Shown here: positions 24,809 through 34,437 of the stretch, in pieces | Numbering within the stretch: position 1 is the first letter of the stretch | Layout of the letters: each line of letters begins with the position of its first letter | Source of the DNA: an uncultured Flavobacteriales bacterium | GTDB taxonomy: Bacteria > Bacteroidota > Bacteroidia > Flavobacteriales > JBLHRE01 | Length of the DNA stretch: 64,000 bases | NCBI GenBank assembly: GCA_937139155.1 | Contig: CAKZPI010000013.1 | Location: 62,001-126,000, forward strand | Direction of reading: 5' to 3' | The notes under the pieces: generated by a model | What the model saw: the letters and a program-made list of their open reading frames with translations, nothing else | Told to the model about the DNA's origin: nothing | Databases searched by the model: none | Program-made: the position numbers and the translations under genes

Positions 24809-26734
24809 ATGGATTTTGCTGCCGGCGAATTGCTTTCTAAAATCAAATACCCCTCTGACTTAAGGAAACTTAAAAAGGCCCAATTAACTCAGGTCGCGGA
24901 CGAACTACGTCAGTACATTATTGATGTCGTCTCTCAAAAAGGAGGGCATTTTGGCGCAAGTCTTGGCGTGATTGAAATGACCGTAGCCCTGCATTATACC
25001 TTTAATACTCCGGATGACCAGTTGGTTTGGGATGTTGGTCACCAGGCCTATGGACATAAAATTTTGACCGGAAGGCGAGATGTTTTTCATACCAACCGGA
25101 AATACAAAGGAATATCAGGGTTCCCCAAACGCTCTGAGTCTGAATACGATACTTTTGGCGTTGGACATTCCTCAACCTCCATTGGAGGGGCCTTAGGAAT
25201 GGCCGTAGCATCAAGGTATAAGGGCGAAACCGAAAGGCAGCACATAGCAGTAATTGGGGATGGAGCCATGACAGCCGGTATGGCCTTTGAAGCCCTGAAC
25301 CATGCAGGAGATGAGAATTCAAACCTATTGGTGGTGCTCAATGATAATTGCATGAGCATTGACCCGAATGTAGGCGCTTTAAAATCTTATTTAACAGACA
25401 TTACTACCTCTCAGACCTATAATAAGGTTAAAGATGAAGTTTGGCATTTGCTTGGGAAAATCTCAAAATTTGGACCCAACGCCCAGTCGATTGTTCAAAA
25501 AATTGAAACCGGATTAAAGTCGGCCCTTCTAAAACAAAGCAACCTCTTCGAAAGCCTTAACTTCAGGTATTTTGGTCCGGTTGACGGCCATGATGTTGAG
25601 CATTTGGCTGAAATATTCGAAGACTTAAAGCAGATTCCGGGCCCGAAAATTTTGCATTGCGTTACGGTAAAAGGAAAAGGCTATGAACTGGCCGAAAAAG
25701 ACCAAACCAAATGGCATGCCCCCGGCCTATTCAATAAAGACACCGGAGAAATTTTTAAAACCATTTTCGAAGAGCCCCAAGCGCCTAAATACCAAGATGT
25801 TTTTGGAAAAACCATCATTGAGCTTGCCGAGGAAAATGAGAAAATCATGGGTGTCACGCCTGCCATGCCTTCGGGTTGCAGCTTGAAGTACATGATGGAA
25901 GCCATGCCAGAGCGGGCCTTTGACGTGGGCATTGCTGAGCAGCATGCAGTAACCTTTTCAGCAGGATTAGCCACCCAAGGCTTGAAGCCATTCTGTAATA
26001 TTTACTCAAGCTTCATGCAAAGAGGTTATGATCAAGTTGTACATGACGTAGCCCTTCAAAAGCTACCGGTTATATTTTGTTTAGACCGGGCAGGTATCGC
26101 TGGGGCGGATGGTCCTACCCATCACGGAGCCTTTGACATTGCTTATTTCCGCTGCATCCCGAACATGGTTGTTGCAGCCCCAATGAACGAGGAAGAGCTT
26201 CGGAACTTAATGTACACAGCACAGTTGGATAGTACAGATCTCCCCTTTTCCATTCGATACCCCAGAGGACAAGGCGTAATGCCTGAATGGAGAACCCCTT
26301 TCAAAGAGGCACCAATTGGAAAAGGAAGAAAACTGAAAGAAGGAGAAGACATTGCTTTTATCACCTTCGGCCACATCGGAAATTATGCAAGCAAGGCCAT
26401 TGAGAACCTAGCGAAAAAAGGAATTTCGGCCGCGCATTATGATTTGCGGTATGTGAAACCCCTTGACGAGGAAATGCTTTTGGAGATTGGCGAGAAATTT
26501 AGCCGGGTTATAACCGTAGAAGACGGATGTATCCAAGGCGGAATGGGCTCTGCAATCTTAGAGTTTTTTGCTGACCATAACCTTAAGCCTGAGGTAAGAA
26601 GACTAGGTATTCCGGATCGTTTTGTTGAACACGGTTCTCAAGACGAGCTTTACGCAGAATGTTTTTACGATGCCGACGCCATGGAAACCACGGCCCTAGC
26701 CATGCTTCCGAAATCTGCTGTGAAACCAAACTAG
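24809..26734 (+). CDS. dxs: 1-deoxy-D-xylulose-5-phosphate synthase
   Basis: 641 residues from MDFAAGELLSKIKYPSDL. Thiamine diphosphate-binding motif AVIGDGAMTAGMAFEALNHAG ends with the Asn-Asp-Asn segment (NDNCMSI). The transketolase pyrimidine-binding part has GIAEQHAVTFSAGLA with the catalytic Glu, and DRAGIAGADGPTHHG follows. It makes deoxyxylulose 5-phosphate from pyruvate and glyceraldehyde 3-phosphate, the precursor of isoprenoids (used by uppS), thiamine and vitamin B6 (used by pdxJ). Convergent with trpS, ending 2 nt from it. Confidence 0.97.
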   Translation: MDFAAGELLSKIKYPSDLRKLKKAQLTQVADELRQYIIDVVSQKGGHFGASLGVIEMTVALHYTFNTPDDQLVWDVGHQAYGHKILTGRRDVFHTNRKYKGISGFPKRSESEYDTFGVGHSSTSIGGALGMAVASRYKGETERQHIAVIGDGAMTAGMAFEALNHAGDENSNLLVVLNDNCMSIDPNVGALKSYLTDITTSQTYNKVKDEVWHLLGKISKFGPNAQSIVQKIETGLKSALLKQSNLFESLNFRYFGPVDGHDVEHLAEIFEDLKQIPGPKILHCVTVKGKGYELAEKDQTKWHAPGLFNKDTGEIFKTIFEEPQAPKYQDVFGKTIIELAEENEKIMGVTPAMPSGCSLKYMMEAMPERAFDVGIAEQHAVTFSAGLATQGLKPFCNIYSSFMQRGYDQVVHDVALQKLPVIFCLDRAGIAGADGPTHHGAFDIAYFRCIPNMVVAAPMNEEELRNLMYTAQLDSTDLPFSIRYPRGQGVMPEWRTPFKEAPIGKGRKLKEGEDIAFITFGHIGNYASKAIENLAKKGISAAHYDLRYVKPLDEEMLLEIGEKFSRVITVEDGCIQGGMGSAILEFFADHNLKPEVRRLGIPDRFVEHGSQDELYAECFYDADAMETTALAMLPKSAVKPN

Positions 26735-26736
26735 CT

Positions 26737-27720
26737 TTATACAGGTCTTCCTAAAAAACCTGACTTTTCTCGAACCCTAGACAAAACTTCTCTAGCCGTA
26801 GCTCTGGCTTTCTCAGCCCCTATGGCCAAAACTCTGTCTAATTCATCCTTTTGGCTCATGAAATCTTGGTATAAGGCCCTTTCCTTGGCGTATTTCTCCA
26901 GTAGAAGTTCGTAGAAAGCCTGTTTTGCATGGCCGTATCCAAAGTTTCCACCCAGGTATTTTTGACGGAGAATCTCAGTTTCTTCCGCGGAAGCGAGCAA
27001 TTCATAAAGCGCAAATACATTGCAGGTATCCGGATTCTTAGGCTCTTCAAGAGGAGTACTATCCGTTACAATTTTCATCACATTCTTTCTCAATTTCTTA
27101 TCGTCTTGAAAGAGATTGATGGTGTTTCCGTACGACTTACTCATTTTTTGACCGTCGGTACCTGGCACGGTCATGGTGTCTTCTTGAACCTGTTCTTCGG
27201 GCAAAACAAAGACCTCCCCCATTTTATGGTTGAACCTACTTGCAACATCCCGGGTCATTTCAAGGTGTTGAAGCTGATCTTTCCCAACCGGAACAAAGGC
27301 AGCGTCATAGAGCAAAATATCGGCCGCCATGAGCATGGGGTAAGAAAACAAACCCGCGTTCACATCCGAAAGCTTATCGGACTTATCTTTAAAAGAATGC
27401 GCCAGGGTTAACCTTTGGTAGGGGAAAAAACAAGAAAGATACCAAGCCAGCTCAGCCGTTTCAGGCACATCACTTTGGCGGTAAAAGGTTGTTTTTTCTG
27501 GGTCAAGCCCGAAGGCCAGCCAGGCGGCGGCAACCGAGTAAGCATTCTCTCTCAAAACCTCACCCTCTTTAATTTGGGTTAGAGAATGCATGTCTGCAAT
27601 GAATAAAAAAGAATCGTTTTCAGGCTTTTGAGCCATGCCGATTGCAGGTTGAATGGCCCCAAGAATATTACCCAAATGTGGAGTTCCTGTTGCCTGAATG
27701 CCGGTTAAAATACGCGCCAT
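26737..27720 (-). CDS. trpS: Tryptophanyl-tRNA synthetase
   Basis: 327 residues. The class I signatures are present: TGIQATGTPHLGNILGA (HIGH-type motif PHLGN) and KMSKSYGN. The length matches bacterial TrpRS. It charges tRNA-Trp in the cytoplasm. Its candidate -7 element, TATTTTTG at 27741-27748, lies 20 nt before the ATG and is divergent from the plsC promoter. Confidence 0.97.
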   Translation of the reverse strand: MARILTGIQATGTPHLGNILGAIQPAIGMAQKPENDSFLFIADMHSLTQIKEGEVLRENAYSVAAAWLAFGLDPEKTTFYRQSDVPETAELAWYLSCFFPYQRLTLAHSFKDKSDKLSDVNAGLFSYPMLMAADILLYDAAFVPVGKDQLQHLEMTRDVASRFNHKMGEVFVLPEEQVQEDTMTVPGTDGQKMSKSYGNTINLFQDDKKLRKNVMKIVTDSTPLEEPKNPDTCNVFALYELLASAEETEILRQKYLGGNFGYGHAKQAFYELLLEKYAKERALYQDFMSQKDELDRVLAIGAEKARATAREVLSRVREKSGFLGRPV

Positions 27721-27740
27721 GTTGTTTTTGTATTAAGGGC

Positions 27741-27748
27741 CAAAAATA
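27741..27748 (-). promoter_or_regulatory. -7 element of trpS
   Basis: TATTTTTG on the minus strand, 20 nt before the ATG at 27720. The 66-bp region to plsC therefore holds two divergent promoters. Confidence 0.5.
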
Positions 27749-27786
27749 GCCAAAGATGAGCGAAGGGAAAACCGTATTTTCGGCCC

Positions 27787-28518
27787 ATGAAATGGCTTGC
27801 ACAAAGAATTTGGCATGGGTGGTTTTTTCTGCTCACCCTGGTTGACGTTTTGATCATGTCTCCCTTCTTGGCTATGACCATTTGGAACAAAAAGCTTTTT
27901 ACTGCATTTCACTGGTTTTCTGGCGTTTGGGGCTTCATTCTAGGCTATGGAACTGGATTTCACACCAAGGTCATCCGAAATTACCAAGGAGAATTACCCC
28001 ATCCTGGAATTATTTGCGCCAATCATAGCTCCTTCTTAGACATTATTCTATGTTTTCAAGTATTTCGGAAGCCCTTTGTATTTGTAGGAAAGAAAGAGTT
28101 GGGCAAGATTCCGGTTTTTGGATATTTCTACAAACGCGCGGCCCTTTTGGTTGACCGGTCATCTCCAGAGTCAAGAAGGCAAGTGGTGTTGAAGGCCAAG
28201 GAGAAGCTTCAAGAAAACATAAGCATCTGCATTTATCCAGAAGGGGGAATACCGAGGGTGCCTACCCGACTTGCCCCATTCAAAACAGGAGCCTTCCGAA
28301 TTGCCTCAGAACTAAACGTTCCAATTATTCCCGTTACTTTTGCAGACAATAAGCGGAAGTTTCCTGCCTATAAAATGAAAGGAAGCCCAGGAAGAGTAAG
28401 AGTGATCATCCACCCGGCAGAATATCCTGACCTAAGCCAAAAGAACCCGGTGGAAGAATTGAAAACAAGAGTTTATAATATAATCAACCAAAGCCTGATT
28501 GAGCATGGATGTGAATAA
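27787..28518 (+). CDS. plsC: 1-acyl-sn-glycerol-3-phosphate acyltransferase (PlsC-like)
   Basis: 243 residues. One or two N-terminal membrane helices are followed by the acyltransferase motifs NHSSFLD (NHxxxxD), a glycine-containing FVGKKELGKIPVFG block, and YPEGGIPRVP. It adds the second acyl chain to lysophosphatidic acid at the membrane. TATTTTCG (27775-27782) lies 4 nt before the ATG and looks like a near-consensus -7 element. Its 3' end overlaps gatC by 14 nt. Confidence 0.9.
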   Translation: MKWLAQRIWHGWFFLLTLVDVLIMSPFLAMTIWNKKLFTAFHWFSGVWGFILGYGTGFHTKVIRNYQGELPHPGIICANHSSFLDIILCFQVFRKPFVFVGKKELGKIPVFGYFYKRAALLVDRSSPESRRQVVLKAKEKLQENISICIYPEGGIPRVPTRLAPFKTGAFRIASELNVPIIPVTFADNKRKFPAYKMKGSPGRVRVIIHPAEYPDLSQKNPVEELKTRVYNIINQSLIEHGCE

Positions 28519-28804
28519 TAAGATGATTGATAAGCTGGCCCATTTGGCACGACTTGAGTTCAACGATGAAGAGCGGGAAGCCATGAAGTCTGATTTTACC
28601 AAAATGCTTGACTTTGTTGGGAAATTAGAAGAATTAGACACGGATAATGTGGAGCCCCTGGTGTACATGAGTGAGGAGGTGAATGTTTTGAGAAAAGATC
28701 AGGTAAACCAAAGCATTTCTCAAGAAGAAGCCCTTAAAAATGCCCCTCAAAAAGACAGCGATTATATGAAGGTGCCGACGGTTATGACTGCCAAAAAGTC
28801 GTAA
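28505..28804 (+). CDS. gatC: Asp/Glu-tRNA amidotransferase subunit C
   Basis: 99 residues from the ATG at 28505. MIDKLAHLARLEFNDEERE and FVGKLEELDTDNVEPLVYM are the conserved GatC segments. GatC stabilises the GatAB complex that converts misacylated Glu-tRNA-Gln or Asp-tRNA-Asn. gatA and gatB are not adjacent. The start lies inside the end of plsC, so the two are translationally coupled. Confidence 0.92.
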   Translation: MDVNNKMIDKLAHLARLEFNDEEREAMKSDFTKMLDFVGKLEELDTDNVEPLVYMSEEVNVLRKDQVNQSISQEEALKNAPQKDSDYMKVPTVMTAKKS

Positions 28805-28866
28805 TACGAATTTTTTTGCATACTTTTTGAAGGTCTTAGACCAACCAAATCTCAATTGCTACGCTT

Positions 28867-29484
28867 ATGAAACCAGAATTTCCGGCCGTTAAAGTTGAGG
28901 GTCAAGGACAGATTTTCGAAAACCCTGTGCTTGAAAGTCTGACCAAAACGAATCCGTGGATTACGGCCTTTACTTACCTCGGAACCTCGGCGATATTAAT
29001 CGTTTACGGGTTTCAATACAATCATTTAGACATCACAAAAGCCTTGGGCTTATTCATTTCCGGATTGTTTTTCTGGACCTTTTTTGAGTACGTCACACAC
29101 CGATTTGTTTTTCACTATGTGAACGAGCGAAAATGGGTTCAGAAATTCCATTATGCCATGCATGGGGTTCACCATGAATACCCCAAAGACCGTGAGCGAA
29201 TCTTCATGCCTCCGGTGCCTGGACTGCTTATTACAAGTCTGCTATTTGGCATTTTCTACCTAATCATGGGTGCTTGGGTTTTTGCCTTCTTACCAGGGCT
29301 ATTGGTAGGCTACTACCTCTACAGTTTCATTCATTGGAGCGTTCATAAAAACAAGCCTCCAAAATGGCTAAAACCTCAATGGAGGCACCATTCTTTGCAT
29401 CATTACAAGTACACAGAGCTTGCCTTTGGAGTAACCACCCGGTTTTGGGATCGGGTTTTTGGAACCATGCCTCCTGAAAAATAG
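28867..29484 (+). CDS. Fatty-acid hydroxylase superfamily membrane protein (FA2H/sterol desaturase type)
   Basis: 205 residues with four or so membrane helices and the di-iron His clusters of the superfamily: THRFVFHY, MHGVHHEYP, HWSVHKN and HHSLHHYKY. There is no cytochrome b5 domain. The SVHKNKPPKWLKPQWRHHSLHH end is close to eukaryotic fatty-acid 2-hydroxylase (FAH12-like) layouts. It would hydroxylate a fatty-acyl or sphingoid chain in the membrane. Many Bacteroidota make 2-hydroxy acyl lipids, so that is a reasonable expectation. Confidence 0.88.
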   Translation: MKPEFPAVKVEGQGQIFENPVLESLTKTNPWITAFTYLGTSAILIVYGFQYNHLDITKALGLFISGLFFWTFFEYVTHRFVFHYVNERKWVQKFHYAMHGVHHEYPKDRERIFMPPVPGLLITSLLFGIFYLIMGAWVFAFLPGLLVGYYLYSFIHWSVHKNKPPKWLKPQWRHHSLHHYKYTELAFGVTTRFWDRVFGTMPPEK

Positions 29485-29567
29485 AGCCTTTTCAAATCGA
29501 AAACATGCCTTTCAAATTGAATTTGCTAGATGGGTAAATCTGGAATGATAATTCTTAATTTTCGCCC

Positions 29568-30040
29568 ATGCAGATTCGAGAAATAAGCCCAGAAGACAAT
29601 TCAGAATTGGCCCGGGTTATAAAGTCTTGTTTGGAGGAGTTTGACGCCGCTGTGGAGGGCACCATGTACACAGACCCTAGTCTACACAAGCTCTATGAAT
29701 GGTTTGACAAAGACCGGTCGAGGTATTGGGTAATAGCGGATGAAAACCAGGTTTACGGAGGATGTGGAATTGCTCCCTTGCCCGGGGAAAGCGAAAAGGT
29801 AGCCGAGTTACAACGCATGTTTTTAAGTCCGGAGGCCCGCGGAAAAGGCTTTGCGGGGGAACTTATGGAATTATGTCTTGACTTTGCCAGGAAGGAGGGA
29901 TTTTCAAAAATTTACTTGGAAACCTTACCTCAAATGACCGCGGCACAGAAGCTTTACACAAGGTATGGTTTCAAGCGCATAGATTCATCCATGGGCAGCA
30001 CAGGCCACAACCACTGCGATGTAAACATGCTGATGGATTG

Positions 30041-30044
<4 letters not shown>
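29568..30044 (+). CDS. GNAT-family N-acetyltransferase
   Basis: 158 residues. The acetyl-CoA motif LQRMFLSPEARGKGFAGELMELC and a late AAQKLYTRYGFKRIDSSM segment define a GNAT fold; CGIAPLPGESEKVAELQ precedes it. The acceptor is unknown. TAATTTTC (29556-29563) with GCCC then ATG resembles the -7-to-start spacing seen at other genes here. The stop codon (30042-30044) overlaps the first unit of the repeat island, suggesting repeats began at or invaded the gene's end. Confidence 0.88.
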
Positions 30045-30091
<47 letters not shown>

Positions 30092-30175
30092 TATGGTTGA
30101 TTGCTTTGTTGAATCGTTTAGTTACTAAGGAGTTGAATTTCAGCTACATCTAATCACTAATCACTGGTCACTCAT

Positions 30176-30206
30176 GTTGAGTCGTTGAGTCGTTGAGTCG
30201 TTGAGG
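30176..30206 (+). repeat. 8-bp tandem array GTTGAGTC (four units)
   Basis: Three full units and one partial. A second copy of the same array lies at 30341-30363 (about three units). Confidence 0.85.
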
Positions 30207-30316
30207 TGATGAATTTCGGGTAGAGTTAAACCGCCTAGTTCCAAATACCGATTTCCTAGTACCCCAAACGGATATTGGCTGATTTATGTGTAAAACCTCT
30301 GAATATCAGGCTTTCC

Positions 30317-30337
30317 AGTCACTAGTCACTAGTCACT
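30317..30337 (+). repeat. 7-bp tandem array AGTCACT (three units)
   Basis: The same array recurs at 30520-30547 (four units), 30739-30766 (two perfect plus two imperfect) and 31088-31101 (two units), always following the TGCTCATTTCCAG segment, which shows the repeated higher-order layout. Confidence 0.9.
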
Positions 30338-30776
30338 CCTGTTGAGTCGTTGAGTCGTTGAGGTGTTTAGTCGTTGTGGCGTTGAGTTGTTTAGGTGAAA
30401 AGTTTCAGGTAGAGTTAAACCGCCTAGTACCAATTACCTATTTCCTAGTACCTCAAAAGACTGTTGGCTATTAGCTATTCGCTGATTAAGGTTTTAAAAT
30501 GCTCATTTCCAGCACATCCAGTCACTAGTCACTAGTCACTAGTCACTCAGAGTTTATGGTTGAGAGTTTATAGTTGATGGAATTGTTGAGGTGTTTAGTC
30601 GTTGAGGTGTTCAATTTCAGGTAGAGTCAAACATCCTAGTTCCCATTACCTATTTCCTAGTACCTCAAAAAGCTGCTGGCTTTTAGCTATTCGCTTTTGG
30701 CTAATTCAGGACATAAGGCACTCATTTTCAGCTCATCCAGTCACTAGTCACTAGTCACCAGTCACCCCATAGCCCC

Positions 30777-30804
30777 GGTTCCCGATTCCCGATTCCCGAT
30801 TCCC
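30777..30804 (+). repeat. 7-bp tandem array GATTCCC
   Basis: Three perfect units preceded by a degenerate one. A second array is at 30940-30967 (four units, one changed). This word occurs only in the last two composite units. Confidence 0.85.
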
Positions 30805-31110
30805 ACCTCCTTTGACGGAAGGACGAATATTGCTAGCATTCCTAGTGCCAAGTACCTATTTCCTAGTACCTCAAAAGACTGCCGGCTGATTCAGGTACTA
30901 AAACTCTTATTTCCAGGCACTAGTCACCCCCATAGCCTCGATTCCCGATTCCCAATTCCCGATTCCCGCTACCCTGACGGTGGGTCAAATATTACTAACA
31001 AACGCCTAGTACCAAGTGCCTATTTCCTAGTACCTCAAAAAGCTGCTGGCTGATTCAGGTGTTAAAATGCTCATTTCTAGTACACCCAGTCACTAGTCAC
31101 TCCTACCCCT

Positions 31111-32760
31111 TCAAAGAAAGTAAACCTTCAGCCCCTCTTCGATATAGGTTGCAGGGATGGCAAAACCTATTCCTTCAACGCCAGGACCTACCAGTTTAGA
31201 TTGAATGATTCCTATGAGTTCTCCTTGTTCATCAATTAGAAGACCTCCGGCATTACCTGCATTTAGGCTGGCATCGGTTTGGAGAACGGTTCTCCCTTCG
31301 TCTTCCCTTATGCCTGAAATGATTCCTTGGTTTAGGCCCATTCCTATTTCCCTTCCTTGGTTTCCGATGGCATAAATTGAGGTGCCTTGGGCGGCGAATT
31401 CTCTTTTATGCAATTGAATAAATGAATTTGGCTTTTCTTCTACCTGAAGCAAAACTAGGTCGTAGATGGGATTGGCCCTTAGAATTTTGGCTTTTGAGAC
31501 CCTTCCATCCTTGAGAACAACCTCAACCGACCCCTTTTCTTTAACCGCCTCCGAAAGAAATCGGTAGCTCGAAATCATCTTTCCATCGCCAGTGATAAAG
31601 AAACCTGAGCCTTCTCTATTTCCATAGGCCAACATGGCTACAGCGTCCATGGATTGGTCTATGGTGTTCTCATATGGAAGCTTAGGAACCTCGCTTTCAA
31701 CGGCTATGGGTTGCCAAGATTCATAAATGGGATTGAAACTTGATTCTTTCCGCATAAGCTCCTTTTGGGTAAGGGGCTGAATTAGAAAATCTGCCATGCT
31801 GAGCTCAAATAAACTGGTAAGGCTTTCGCGCAAACACCCTTCAATACGGTTGGTGTCGTTGTGGTGCCAGGCCCAGTTAGACTGGGCCTCTTGGGTAAAT
31901 TGAACCTTGGTTTCGCCGGTATAGGCGTCTGACAATACCCACTCTACCTCACCGGTAATTCTCATGATTTCATCCATGATTTGAATGTCTACTGCCACCA
32001 ATTTCGCGTCAAGCTCTAGGTCTACATGACGAACGGAGAAGATTTTTGCGGTGGTATCAATGTATCCGGTTTTTGCAAGGCGAAACCTTAGCTCGTCTTG
32101 AAAAATGGTTTCTTCAATGTACACATCCTCTTCAGAGAAAATATCTTTTCCTGACCGCCCCTTTTTATACGCCTTGTAAGAGGAGTAAAAGGAGGCCTTT
32201 AAGGCTGTTTTGGCAAGACCAATGTTAACTTGGTCAAGTCTGATTTTATTTCCGTTTTCAGAAAGTTGAGGGTGAACCCGCATGCTGGGCAGGTGCTGGG
32301 TTCCGGTGAATATTTTATACCCGTTTTGAGGACTTAAATTTCCAACCATGGTGGGTATTGAGGATAGGGAGATAACGGCTGCCAATTCCTGTGAAATTTT
32401 CAAATCATCAGAATTGAGTCCTGCATAATACCAATAGCCCATTGCCCCTAAGGTATGTAAGCCATCGTATGCTCGGTACCAGTTTTTGCCTTCGGGCTCA
32501 ATCACCTCAACCCGGGTCATATATCCAGGACGAACTTCTTTAACTACCAGCATACGATGCCTGTTTTTCACTTTTAACTCCCTTAAGTCCGCTAGGGTTT
32601 TAGGCTGGAAGCCTTCTTCAAAGTCGAGGATTTCTACTTGAATCTCTTGACTTGAAGGCACCAAATTCACCTCGGTCTTAATGGCGAAAAGCGAAGCGCA
32701 ACCACTGGCTAACAGGCCAATGAAAACAAGGCTCGCAAGCCGTATGTAATAATTTTTCAT
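31111..32760 (-). CDS. Lipoprotein with S1/HtrA-like protease domain lacking catalytic residues (pseudoprotease, array copy 1)
   Basis: 549 residues. Lipobox LLASGC gives acylated Cys at residue 21. An N-terminal domain of unknown function (to about 340) is shared with the next three genes. In the trypsin-like domain the other copies read TNHHV at the catalytic His, but this one has SSYRF. The catalytic Ser motif GNSGG is GNAGG (Ala about residue 504), while the Asp (NPIYDL) is kept. The domain's fold-defining glycines and IGFAIPATYIE end are conserved, so the protein is probably folded but inactive, perhaps a regulator or binding partner of its active neighbours. It begins at the last base of the copy 2 stop (TAATG overlap), and lies next to the repeat island. 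Confidence 0.85.
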   Translation of the reverse strand: MKNYYIRLASLVFIGLLASGCASLFAIKTEVNLVPSSQEIQVEILDFEEGFQPKTLADLRELKVKNRHRMLVVKEVRPGYMTRVEVIEPEGKNWYRAYDGLHTLGAMGYWYYAGLNSDDLKISQELAAVISLSSIPTMVGNLSPQNGYKIFTGTQHLPSMRVHPQLSENGNKIRLDQVNIGLAKTALKASFYSSYKAYKKGRSGKDIFSEEDVYIEETIFQDELRFRLAKTGYIDTTAKIFSVRHVDLELDAKLVAVDIQIMDEIMRITGEVEWVLSDAYTGETKVQFTQEAQSNWAWHHNDTNRIEGCLRESLTSLFELSMADFLIQPLTQKELMRKESSFNPIYESWQPIAVESEVPKLPYENTIDQSMDAVAMLAYGNREGSGFFITGDGKMISSYRFLSEAVKEKGSVEVVLKDGRVSKAKILRANPIYDLVLLQVEEKPNSFIQLHKREFAAQGTSIYAIGNQGREIGMGLNQGIISGIREDEGRTVLQTDASLNAGNAGGLLIDEQGELIGIIQSKLVGPGVEGIGFAIPATYIEEGLKVYFL

Positions 32761-34400
32761 TATTTACTTAAAGTTGAAAGGCTAGTCCTTATTTCCGAAG
32801 TTAATTTAAGTTTCAAAGCAGTTTCAATGTAATTTGCCGGGATGGCAAAGCCGATTCCTTCGACGCCAAAGCCTACAATTTTGGCATTTACAATTCCTAT
32901 TAAGCCACCATTATTGTAGACCAATGCTCCTCCAGAATTACCTCCGTTAATAGGCACGTCGGTTTGGATGGTTGTGCGCTCTTGGTCAACCCGTTTTCCA
33001 GAAATAATTCCTTTTGAAATGGTTTGACCTAGGTCAACAGAACCGGGGGCTCCGATGGCAAAAACATCCGCTCCAAGTTTGATTTGTTCCTCGCCCAAAG
33101 GGATAAGCGTGAACAGGCTGTCTGCTTCGATTTTAATCAAGGCAAGGTCGTAAACCGGGTTAAAACGAATGATTTCCGCGCTTAATTTTTCTCCATTGGA
33201 AAACTGAACCTGGAGATTCCGCTTTTCGCGAAAAGCGTCTTGAATTACATGGTGATTGGTAATAATGTATCCACCTGACCCAATAACCACTCCAGATCCG
33301 TGTGAATTCTTATCTACAACGGTAACCACCGAATTCATGGCTCCACTAACCGAAGAAAGGGTTGAGTCTGGGTTTTGAGCAATTATAAGGGTGTCCCAGC
33401 CAGCACTTATATCTTCATATTGGGTAGAAGTACGGTTGATGTACTCATTAACCTTCGGGTTTTTGATAAATTCAACCATGGTGCGTTCAAATAGATCGGC
33501 AAGGCTTTCGCGCACCGCGTCGTCTACCAAATCAGTATTTCCTTGATGAACTGAAAAAATGGACTCAGAAAAGATTTCCTCCTTGGCTACGTTTTCACCG
33601 GTTAATTCATTGGTAAGGGTCCATTCTACATTACCCGTTACTTGAAGAACATTACCAATTATGCATGTTCTTGCTGAGGTAAGTTTGGCAGAAAGAGTGC
33701 TTTCAACATAACGGTTAGAAAACACTTTTGCCGTAGTGTCAACATACCCGGTTTGAGCCAAGCGCTTTTTTAGGTCAAATGAGAATAGGGTCTCCTCAAC
33801 AGAAATATCATCTTTAGAAAAGCGAGAAACGGTAGGTTTATCTTTCAAAAATTTCCGCCAATTGTTGAAATAACTTGTTTTTAAATCTCCTTCTGCCAGT
33901 TCAATATTAATTGAACCTAGAGCAAGCATTTGACCGGTTTCACTCCGGGTTGAATATTCGTGAAGTTTTGGAAGTTCTAATTTTTCTTGATATACCCAGT
34001 AATTCGGGGAGCCGAGGGAACTCAAACCGGCAGGAATCACCAATAGAGGGGCATAACTTCCCGTTGACTTGGTTTTAGCAGCATACCAAACAGAACCCGC
34101 AAATATCCCGAAATCTAATCCTTTGAATAAATTAAATTCTGTTGGCTTGAAAGGGATGGTCATGGGCATAGCACCCTCACGCTCTATTTTGATAAGGCTT
34201 ACTCCTTGATGGTTTAATAGTCTGACTTTGCCAAGATTTGCGCTATCTATTTCCGTAAAATAATTGCCATCTAACACCGAAACTTTGGTTTCTGGGTGGT
34301 CTGGAACAATTTCTACAGTGCTGTACATGTTAAGGGAAGCAAAACAACCGCTAAGTAATGTGCTGATGGCAATCAAAAAAGTAAAGGGCAAAAGTTTCAT
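32760..34400 (-). CDS. Lipoprotein trypsin-like serine protease (S1C-type, no PDZ), array copy 2
   Basis: 546 residues. Lipobox TLLSGC with Cys at residue 19. The unknown N-terminal domain spans about 25-340 (for example LAQTGYVDTTAKVF and GNVLQVTGNVEWTLTN). The protease domain carries the triad: His in IITNHHVI, Asp in NPVYDLALI, Ser in GGNSGGALV (about residue 489). The gene ends about 57 residues after the Ser, so the PDZ domain of DegP/HtrA is absent. Attached to the periplasmic face or the outer membrane, it may degrade or sense misfolded proteins. 37 nt follows copy 3. Confidence 0.88.
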   Translation of the reverse strand: MKLLPFTFLIAISTLLSGCFASLNMYSTVEIVPDHPETKVSVLDGNYFTEIDSANLGKVRLLNHQGVSLIKIEREGAMPMTIPFKPTEFNLFKGLDFGIFAGSVWYAAKTKSTGSYAPLLVIPAGLSSLGSPNYWVYQEKLELPKLHEYSTRSETGQMLALGSINIELAEGDLKTSYFNNWRKFLKDKPTVSRFSKDDISVEETLFSFDLKKRLAQTGYVDTTAKVFSNRYVESTLSAKLTSARTCIIGNVLQVTGNVEWTLTNELTGENVAKEEIFSESIFSVHQGNTDLVDDAVRESLADLFERTMVEFIKNPKVNEYINRTSTQYEDISAGWDTLIIAQNPDSTLSSVSGAMNSVVTVVDKNSHGSGVVIGSGGYIITNHHVIQDAFREKRNLQVQFSNGEKLSAEIIRFNPVYDLALIKIEADSLFTLIPLGEEQIKLGADVFAIGAPGSVDLGQTISKGIISGKRVDQERTTIQTDVPINGGNSGGALVYNNGGLIGIVNAKIVGFGVEGIGFAIPANYIETALKLKLTSEIRTSLSTLSK

Positions 34401-34437
34401 ACAGAACTGGGTTTGATCGAAATAAGGTGGGGTTTGT

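Noticed and set aside
26929..27411. 160-codon plus-strand frame in trpS
   Set aside because: Antisense shadow of a conserved gene; its codons mirror those of trpS.
31111..32760. Protease copy 1 as a pseudogene
   Set aside because: The frame, lipobox and fold-defining residues are intact; only catalytic residues are changed, so it was kept as a CDS.
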